Assembly: GCF_902635505.1 (NCBI RefSeq) | Contig: NC_045431.1 | Location: forward strand, 67,745,501 to 67,809,500 | Source of the DNA: Sarcophilus harrisii | Lineage: Eukaryota; Chordata; Mammalia; Dasyuromorphia; Dasyuridae | Direction: 5' to 3' | Length of the DNA stretch: 64,000 nt | Part shown: positions 56,922-64,000 of the stretch, in pieces | How the letters are laid out: each line of letters begins with the position of its first letter | Position numbering within the stretch: the first letter of the stretch is position 1 | Translations under genes and position numbers: made by a program | Notes under the pieces: generated by a model | The model's input: only the letters and a program-made list of their open reading frames with translations | Databases searched by the model: none | Told to the model about the DNA's origin: nothing

Positions 56922-56990
56922 AAAAAATTTTAAGGATGTACAACCCACAAAAATTATCAGATGAATAATGCCTATTGGACTGCAGTTATC
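56922..56990 (+). repeat. Local duplicate segment, copy 2 of pair C
   Basis: Near copy of 55706-55780, about 1.21 kb downstream, with small indels ('caacccacaaaaattatcag' against 'caacaacataaaaattatca'). Confidence 0.88.
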
Positions 56991-57373
56991 AAGCTAAACA
57001 AGACAAATGTTTCAAGCAACCTAAGAAATTCTCTGAGTTTGTGGATATTTCTCTAGATAGGATTTTCAATCATGTAATTAAATGGTTTCCAAGTAGCAGA
57101 AAGTTTCATTTGCTGGTATCCTGTGTTCTTCAGGTGCTATGCAGATACAATTGCAGACTCATCCAGACAAGGCAGGTTAAGGATCTCTTATAGAACTTAA
57201 TTAATGCATTTTTGTTTTTATTTCTGGTATCTGTTTCTAAAGGTCTAAGCTTAACATGAAGCAAGGAAAGATAAAAAGTCACTGAATTATAAAATAGAGT
57301 TTATAGAGGATCAATATAGCTTCAAATTCATAGATATAGAACTGAAAGAGCCACTAGAAATCATCTAACTCAA

Positions 57374-57580
57374 GGGTCCTTAAAATGGGGGCAATGATTA
57401 TCTTTGTTTTGGGAGGAGGGGCGTTAAATATATTTTGAGAAGTCTATTTTACCATAATCAGTTTCCTTTGGGATTTAATGCATTTTAAAACTTTATTCTG
57501 AAAAGGGAGTCAATAAGCTTCACCATACTACCAAAGGAGGTCATAATACAGACAAAAAGTTAAGAAACCTTCATTTTCCC
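57374..57580 (+). mobile_element. Non-autonomous DNA transposon, MITE family X, copy 3
   Basis: 'gggtccttaaaatgggg', 'atcagtttcctttgggattt', 'aactttattctgaaaaggga' and 'gacaaaaagttaagaaacct'. It keeps both ends of the family better than the copies at 6022 and 30188. The bases just before it (57325-57373) look MIR-like. Confidence 0.6.
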
Positions 57581-57584
57581 CAGG

Positions 57585-58790
57585 TTAACTATAAGTCCAT
57601 CTTTATTTTATATTTGGAACTTCCCATGTCATGGCCAGAAGAAGACTCAATTTAGTCCCCTCCATTCTTCAACAGTGTCCCTTTCTCTTTAGCTTTTAGG
57701 TAGTGAAAAAAATCTCTGTCCCTACAACACTGGAAAGAAGAAAGGAGGGGAGTCTTCTCTCATTTCTACAACCACTATTCAAAAAGACTACCCAAGAAAA
57801 TGACCTGGAAAGTTAAGTGGATTCCCATGAGATAAATCTTCATACTGGTAAAAATACTTTATTGACTGCTTTTGGTCCCACAAAGCCTTAAGGTGGATCC
57901 TGAAATTCTGTGAGACCCACTCTAAGCTATTCTCCAAAGCCCAGATACAGACAGCGAAATAAACAAAAATTATTAATGTCTTCCATTAGCCTCCCAAGCA
58001 GGAAAAAATTCTCAGGTGATACAACATTTGGAAGCAAAAGTTGATAACAGCACTCATTTTAGTCTTTCACAAATAAAATTATTCTTTCTCTCTCTAAAAT
58101 CATGACAAACAGGAGAAATAACATAAGTATGTAGAAGAGCAAAGACTCAATTTTCAAAAAAATAAAATAAAGCTACAAACTGATGACAATGAGCTTGACT
58201 TCTGGATCCTGATGTTGGAGACCATATCACAGGGTTAAAGTGAACATTTGAAAAATAAGTAATGATCACAAAGACTATGATTTCTCCAGCAACAGCCCTG
58301 ATTGTCTTTCATTTTTTCACATGCTTCCTAGAATACTAGAACTGTAAAATGCTATAGATATAGTTTAATATAGATGTTAAAGCATTTGGCAGTTTTTTAT
58401 ACTAATCTTTTTAATGGGCTAGACACTATTAATTGAAGGTAAAACTGTGTAAATGGTCAAACCAAAAGCATTGTCACATCTTGATATTATCTTTTTTTTA
58501 ACTGAATGTCCCAAGGATCTGCTCTAACATTTTTAACTGATGATTTTAAATAAGCCATAGATCAAATTTTCAATTGTCACAAAGTTAGGAGAGATAGCTA
58601 ACATGTTGAATGATAGAGTTTCCAAAACATCTCGATGGATGAACAACTGGCTAAATCTAATAAGATGAAATTTACCCCATTACTCCAGTGGATCTGCAAT
58701 CTCATCAGTGTTGGTTTACCTTCAGTAATGCAGCTTACAACTAACTCATCCCTAATTCCCAAACCTTTGTAATTTTTTTTCCTGACCAAA
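57585..58790. other. No recognised feature
   Basis: About 1.2 kb with no named repeat or gene. Confidence 0.45.
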
Positions 58791-58796
58791 AATATT

Positions 58797-59033
58797 AATA
58801 ATGATGATGATGTAGCTAACATTTATAAATATTTATTATGTACCAGGCACTGTGATATGCACTGTACAATTATCTTACTTGTTCCTCACAACAATCCTGG
58901 TAAGTGCTATTATCATCCCCCATTTTAACAGGTAAGGAGACTGAGGCAAACAAAAGTAAAGTGCTTTACCCAGAGTCACACAGCTGGTAAATGTCTGAGG
59001 CCAGATGGCTTTGAACAAGAAAGTGAGGCAGGT
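58797..59033 (-). repeat. MIR-type SINE, nearly full
   Basis: 'gtagctaacatttataaata', 'gtaccaggcactgtgatatg', 'gttcctcacaacaatcctgg', 'gagactgaggcaaacaaaag' and 'agtcacacagctggtaaatg' follow the reverse MIR order with an L2-like end. Confidence 0.85.
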
Positions 59034-59146
59034 GACCTTGCCCAGCCCTCCTTCACTTAAATCCAGTTCACTTGCATGTCACGGCATCACCTCCCTGATG
59101 TCATGGTCCTCTGCCAGAGTGAAGGATAAATAACAACAGCATCTCT
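59034..59146 (+). repeat. SINE-like tail of unknown family joined to the MIR
   Basis: 'cccagccctccttcacttaa', 'cacggcatcacctccctgat' and 'gtcatggtcctctgccagag' end in an ACAACAG-type tail. I recall this as a recurrent marsupial repeat end but cannot name it. Confidence 0.4.
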
Positions 59147-59149
59147 TAT

Positions 59150-60530
59150 ACATGTGAATATATTATCTTAAAGACTACAATGTGTGTAAATCCTTTACAT
59201 AGTACTAAACCTTCCTATCCTTTTGTATAACTCTCATAAGAGACTCTGACACATAGATTTGGATAGTAGGTTGGTTTGAGGGGATGGCATATAAGATATG
59301 AATCAATGAGAACAATCACATCTTTATTTATTTCGTGTTCAGATTTCCCTGTCTTTGAAGAATAAATTCCCTTTTCCTCACTACCTGGTAAAATATTGTT
59401 TTCCTGGCAATGTTTAAGGCTATTTCTAGGGGCCTGGATATCCAGGATAAAAGTCTTGCTTATATTTACTCGATTTGTTAGACAATTAATAGATCAGGAA
59501 TAAGAAGTCTAGAGACCGGTATAGAGGAAATCTACAGTTTATGGGGTAGGCTTGGCCCTCAAACACCATCCCCTTTTTTTTTAATTTCCCAGAGATTAGT
59601 CTCTCCTTTTACAGACTCATAATTCCCTATAGATATTCTGATGGATTTTTTTAGATTAAGAACAACTAAAAAGCTAATTAGCATTTCAAAAAAATCATCT
59701 AAATTATTAAAAATGCTCTGGATCTCAGTATTTCAAGGAAATACCATCGGACAAGGAGTTCTTTTACCTAGTAATACTCCAGTAATTTCTGAGTCTCATT
59801 ACGAAGGCTATCTTTTTGAGTAGACATATCAGTCTGAAATTTATGTGGTATGATTTGAGGGGGACAGGACTAAGGTCTTTCTTTTTTTTCCCACTCTTTT
59901 TCTAAAATTAGCAACCCTATCTCTAAGTATTCTACCAGTCTTCCTTCTTTCTTTCCATCCTTGAAGGCTTTTATATCTCCAATAGTCCATTTTTAAATGC
60001 AAATTATCCTGGATAGGATCATACCTTAAGGGCATATTGGTTTACACTTTAATTATCATTTAACACCTTATCAAGAATTAGCTCCCAGACTTGGTGCAAT
60101 ACAGGAAGACAGCAAAAATTAGGGGGATAGGAAAATTCCCCTAGTGATTACTATGGAAGGCAGGGTTACCAGCTCCTTCAAGGCAAGAGGAAGTAGATAC
60201 TGCCAAGACCCCTGGAACTGTGCCCTTGCTGCTGTCTTGGAAACAATTTCTATTAGCCAAGAACCAGAGCAGAACAATGCACATTGTTAGTGTTATTGAC
60301 CCCTGTGATTCTGTTCTCAAAGAGTAAGCGGATACAAAAAAGAAAAGAAAAGGACAAAGGAAAGCATCTTGGACATTACACCTGGCACAATCAAAAATAA
60401 GTAAATAAGTGAATGAATGGATAGACAAATAAATAAATGAATGAATGTAGCAAAAATTTAGGTTGCTGGGTTCAAGATTCAGAATAATCATAATAGCAGA
60501 AATGTAACTTGGGCTATGGATGAACAGCCT
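59150..60530. other. No recognised feature; open frames without a known protein
   Basis: The frames at 59641-59823 (+), 60035-59841 (-) and 60533-60141 (-) are open, but I recognise nothing in them. A patch of AAAT/AATG tetranucleotides lies at 60400-60450. Confidence 0.4.
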
Positions 60531-60534
60531 CATC

Positions 60535-60592
60535 AGTCAACACACATTTATTAAGCACCTACTATGTGCCAGGATGTGCTAAGCAATGATCT
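60535..60592 (-). mobile_element. L2 LINE 3' terminus
   Basis: 'cacacatttattaagcacct' and 'actatgtgccaggatgtgct' are the reverse L2 terminus, close to consensus. Confidence 0.85.
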
Positions 60593-60596
60593 TTAA

Positions 60597-60757
60597 TGGA
60601 AAGAGATCAAAGGATATGGATTCAAATTCCCCCCACGATTCTCGCTACTATAGAATTTTAGGTAAGTCATCCAACTTCCACAGTCCCCAGGTTCCTATAA
60701 AATGAAAGGACCTGACTGAGATCCTTTCAGCTCAAAGTTTATAATCATGATCCTCTA
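60597..60757 (+). repeat. MIR-like SINE with L3/CR1-type tail
   Basis: 'gatatggattcaaattcccc', 'gaattttaggtaagtcatcc' and 'cctgactgagatcctttcag' match the layout of the other SINEs of this kind in the window. Confidence 0.65.
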
Positions 60758-60759
60758 AT

Positions 60760-61495
60760 TAAAAAAAAAAAATTCAGGTCACTGCTACGGGAGGCACAAA
60801 GTATAATCACCAAACACAGGCTATTCCCACAACATGTGGCTTTCTCAGATGCTATCCACCAAAGCAGCATATGAAGGAAAATACACAGCCACAGCCACAT
60901 CATAAGCTTCCCAAAAACCTCAGACTGTGTAGCATTGTCCTTCCCAAGCTTCAGAGGCTTACCTCTTAACAAAAGTACCATAGTTGTGGCCAGGGTACTT
61001 TTCTCCCCACAAGCAAAGACTACGCTTGTCTTTCCCCTTAAATGTTCCAGCTCCTACTGTTGCCTGAAATATTTTTCACCTATTACTTGTATCTCCATGG
61101 GATTTATTTAATTATGGCATCCCAGACCTAACAGACACAGTAAGATTGCATTGAAGAACTGGATCCACAGGTGCCTTCCCCTGCAGATGTATCTTTGTAC
61201 TTGCCTACTAATGCCCCCCAGTCAACTGTGTCTCATATATGCCTTGGGAATGAATACTATGTCTTTATTTGTGATGGTAAGCTGTCCAAAACTCCAGGCC
61301 TACAGAACAACCGAGAAATCAAAGTCCAGCTTCAGCCTTTATTGGATGCCTGAGAAAATATTTCTAAAATCATTACTTCTCCTTGGGAGCTCACCTTTGG
61401 TCAAGGTCTCAAATGCTTCCTGAATACAGGAAAGAGGCTCTGTAAGAATTCTAAAAACAAAGTAACCTATTTCATAATTCTGCCCAGAGTCAGCC
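60760..61495. other. No recognised feature
   Basis: About 0.7 kb with no named repeat. The overlapping plus-strand frames at 61151-61423 have no recognised protein character. Confidence 0.4.
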
Positions 61496-61499
61496 CTCC

Positions 61500-61725
61500 T
61501 GTTTCCCTCTCCTCTCCTTTTGTTTTTCTACTTCTCTCTGTCTTCCTTTATGTCATCTTCTCTATGTCTATATTTTAACTATGCTTGGAATATAATCCCT
61601 TCACACTTCGGCTTCACAGAAGCCATTTCCTTCAAAATTCAACTCACCTACCATATTCTACACAAAGCATGATCTCCCAAAACCTAGTGCTCTCCCTCCC
61701 TCAACTAAATTGCATTTAACTATCT
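61500..61725 (+). mobile_element. L2-like LINE 3' part, diverged
   Basis: 'gcttggaatataatcccttc' and 'atttccttcaaaattcaact' resemble the L2 ORF2 end. The terminus is absent. Confidence 0.5.
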
Positions 61726-61754
61726 TTTTAAAACATATATTTAGAGATAACCAA

Positions 61755-61855
61755 GTAGTGAAGAAGATAGCACTGAATTGTAAGACCTGGTTTTAAATCC
61801 TGTCTCAAACAGTTACTTGCTATGTAAATGTGGGAAAGGCACTGAGCTAGCTGGT
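61755..61855 (+). repeat. MIR/tRNA-SINE head
   Basis: 'gaattgtaagacctggtttt' and 'aaatcctgtctcaaacagtt' followed by 'acttgctatgtaaatgtggg' fit a SINE head. Confidence 0.55.
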
Positions 61856-62437
61856 ACACTGGAAGTAGCTCCCTTGAGCACCAAGAGATGATGTAGTAGT
61901 GGTGGTGGTGATGGCAATAGCAGCAGTAATGGAAGCAATAATTTGGAATAGAAATAAGATTCCAGAAATCTCCCTTGAAGTCTAGACATAAACATGCTAC
62001 AGATCTGAAGAAGCACTGCTAATTTAATTATTTGTATTTTCTTCCTTCTATATTTGATGAGTTTTCCCTTCACCAATCAATGGCTCTGTTAATCCAACCA
62101 ACTGCCCTGAGCTTCATAAAATCTGTAATATTTCACAGAATCACCAAATCTCAGAGTTGGAAGAGAAGGTACAAACCATCTGGTCCATATGGAAGCTCAG
62201 GAAGAATCTTTTATATCTCATATTCAAAAAGTAATTAGCTAGCCTTTGATTCAGGACATGTCTGGAACTTTACCCTAACCTATAGCTGAAATAATGCCTC
62301 ATACAGTTTCTACCAAATGCCTCTACTTCAGCTTTCTGGGGCAAAGTATGGTTACTCTGTGATCCCCTGGCAAAACTGATTTGCATTAATTTTCTGTGTA
62401 TTCTGAATAAACTTAAAAAGGTACATACTGTTTTTCC

Positions 62438-62548
62438 TGATGGAATGTAAGCTGTTTGAGGGCAGAAGGATATCTGTTTTGTCTTTATGTCCCCAGGAAC
62501 TAAAAGGTGCCAGTCACCTAGTAAGTACTTGATAAATATTTGTGAATT
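62438..62548 (+). mobile_element. L2 LINE 3' end
   Basis: 'tggaatgtaagctgtttgag', 'ggcagaaggatatctgtttt' and 'agtaagtacttgataaatat' are a good L2 terminus. A MIR-like fragment lies upstream at about 62135-62190. Confidence 0.85.
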
Positions 62549-62549
62549 A

Positions 62550-63100
62550 TCAGCAGATCAGCAATGGTTCATATTACCTCACATGCTGATCACAAAGAAT
62601 TAACCTTTTTAAGATAATAGTAAAGAAGACTGAAAAAATTTCTGTACTAACTAGATTAACTTTACTTTGCTAAAATAATCTCCCTAAATTTTTGGATAAA
62701 ATATATCATATTCTCATTGTCATCATTAAGTTCACTGATTTTCACACCTATAGAATATTTTGAATTTATCTGAAATGTCAGAAATTTTTATCTGATGTAC
62801 CATTCTTGTACAGAATATAAATCGAGTTTCCCTGCATTTCCTCTGGGATCCAATAATTTGTTGAGATTACCAAGATCCAGAAGCTCTTGACAGTTTGAAC
62901 GTCTACTTCATTACTTTATGTCAAGGGCAAGATTTGATATTAAATGTCCTTTCCAGCCACATCTTTCAGGAAACTTCCAGCAGCTATGCCAATGATATCA
63001 GCTTGTTGACATCTTCTATCCAAGAAAGAATCTGGATAGAGTAACCAGTGTCGTCAATGATTATGGGTGACGTTTTGTAGCTAGCAACATCCAATAGCAC
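62550..63100. other. No recognised feature
   Basis: About 0.55 kb without a named repeat or gene. Confidence 0.45.
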
Positions 63101-63107
63101 GCATTAA

Positions 63108-63230
63108 CTCCATGTTAGACTATAGATACCATGAAGGTAATATAATGATTTATCTAAACTTTTTATCTTCCCTTACAACTATCATAGTACTGACCATATA
63201 GAGCAGACAATAAGCATTTTCTTAAATAAA
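63108..63230 (+). mobile_element. L2 LINE 3' end, diverged
   Basis: 'gttagactatagataccatg' and 'agacaataagcattttctta' fit the L2 terminus. Confidence 0.6.
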
Positions 63231-63269
63231 GGAATTGGCAGGTAGCTGAGATAGAATTTGCTCTTCAAG

Positions 63270-63414
63270 GAATCCTTTCTCTCTCTCTTCCCTCCCCCCC
63301 CCGCCTCGTCTCTGTCTCTGTCTCTCTCTGTCTCTCTGTCTCTCTGTCTCTTTCCCTCCTTTCCTCCCTCCTTTCCTCCCTCCTTCTCTCTCCCCCTCCC
63401 TCCCTCCCCTCACC
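63270..63414. repeat. Pyrimidine tract, (TCTG)n/(TCCC)n
   Basis: CT-rich for about 145 bases, with TCTG repeats and a C-run. Frames over it are artefacts. Confidence 0.95.
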
Positions 63415-63774
63415 TTTTTTCCAACATTTTCATGATCACTTTATCATTTTCACTACAAATACTAAGTATAAGATTTTTCTTCCATAGCAAGAAAAGTCCA
63501 GATCTAGAATTTCCTAAATTAGGGAGCTTGCAGTAAGAAAACTGCTTTCAGCTCTGCAGATATGAAACATTTTGCAACTTATTTAGAGTTTTGACGATGG
63601 TACTTATTTATCCAGGCTTACACATACTCAATTATCTGTCAATTATCATACAGGGGAATGCTGGAGCCAGCTCTAACCAACTGATGGGAGCCGATAATTA
63701 ATTTTTAACATAAGCATTGATACCTCATAATTTGGCAAACTACAAATTAGGATATGATTTATTGTTTTATTGGT

Positions 63775-63886
63775 TATACTGCTACTACTCTTGCTACTAC
63801 TACTATTACTACTATTACTATTACTATTACTACTACTAGCGCTATCTACTACTACTATTACTACTATCACCATCACCATTACTACA
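63775..63886. repeat. (TAC)n/(TAT)n trinucleotide array
   Basis: Imperfect ACT/ATT triplets for about 110 bases. The serine/asparagine frame on the minus strand is an artefact. Confidence 0.95.
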
Positions 63887-63891
63887 TCATA

Positions 63892-64000
63892 GTAGGTAGG
63901 TGGTGTGTGTAAGTAGAGCACCAGTCCTGGAATCAGGAGGACCTGAATTTAAATCTGACCTCAGATACTTGCTAGCTGTGTGACCCTGGGCAAGTCACTT
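63892..64000 (+). mobile_element. tRNA-SINE (WSINE1/MAR1 head), cut by the window edge
   Basis: 'gtaggtaggtggtgtgtgta', 'gtcctggaatcaggaggacc', 'tgaatttaaatctgacctca' and 'ctagctgtgtgaccctgggc' match the tRNA-like part. The tail that would decide the family lies outside. Confidence 0.92.

Noticed and set aside
59640-60040. Open frames on both strands that might be a decayed retroelement protein
   Set aside because: The translations show no reverse transcriptase, zinc-knuckle or other diagnostic motif, so no family can be supported.
60141-60533. 130-codon minus-strand open frame with hydrophobic stretches
   Set aside because: It overlaps a tetranucleotide-repeat patch, has no recognised domain and no supporting signals. 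Chance is likely in AT-rich DNA of this length.

Overview
The window looks like AT-rich, CpG-poor mammalian DNA from a marsupial. The clearest signs are many copies of two tRNA-derived SINEs: a short form with an 'aattgcctcagcaa' end (WSINE1/SINE1-type) and a long form ending 'ccccaaatggggtcacaaag' (MAR1-type, with an RTE/BovB-like tail). There are also marsupial-type L1 3' ends, very abundant L2, L3/CR1 pieces and MIR/THER-type CORE-SINEs. Family names come from memory of consensus sequences, not from a database search. The species is not decided.

I find no host protein-coding gene, no exon I would defend, no tRNA or other RNA gene and no CRISPR array. The longest open frames are explained by LINE ORF2 pieces, microsatellites or chance. 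The window is best read as intergenic or deep intronic sequence.

Layout. 0-15 kb: scattered SINEs and L2 tails, an L1 piece with an inverted end (11.9-12.4 kb), and an L2 interrupted by a MAR1 (14.2-15.1 kb). 15-28 kb: L2 fragments, nested SINEs (a tRNA-SINE inside a MAR1 at 24.5 kb) and a long GGAA tract. 28.9-33 kb: an almost unbroken pile of L2 copies in both orientations, then two L1 3' ends. 33-43 kb: SINEs, L3/CR1, L2, and an L1 with a recognisable ORF2 C-terminus (41.3-42.9 kb, minus strand). 43.36-43.90 kb: remnant of an ERV2-like endogenous retrovirus with LTR, lysine-type primer binding site and 6-bp target duplication. 44-64 kb: more L1, L2 and L3 relics, long stretches with no recognisable feature, and simple repeats at the right end.

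The most unusual signal is a set of four short direct duplications (53-182 bp), each copied 1.1-1.9 kb away in the same orientation. Two of the copies interrupt older repeats, which suggests locally templated insertion. Other items of note are a poly(A)-only insertion with a perfect 15-bp target duplication, a 35-T tract beside an unidentified block, and candidate RFX and CTCF motifs in non-repeat DNA. I did not find a new coding system.
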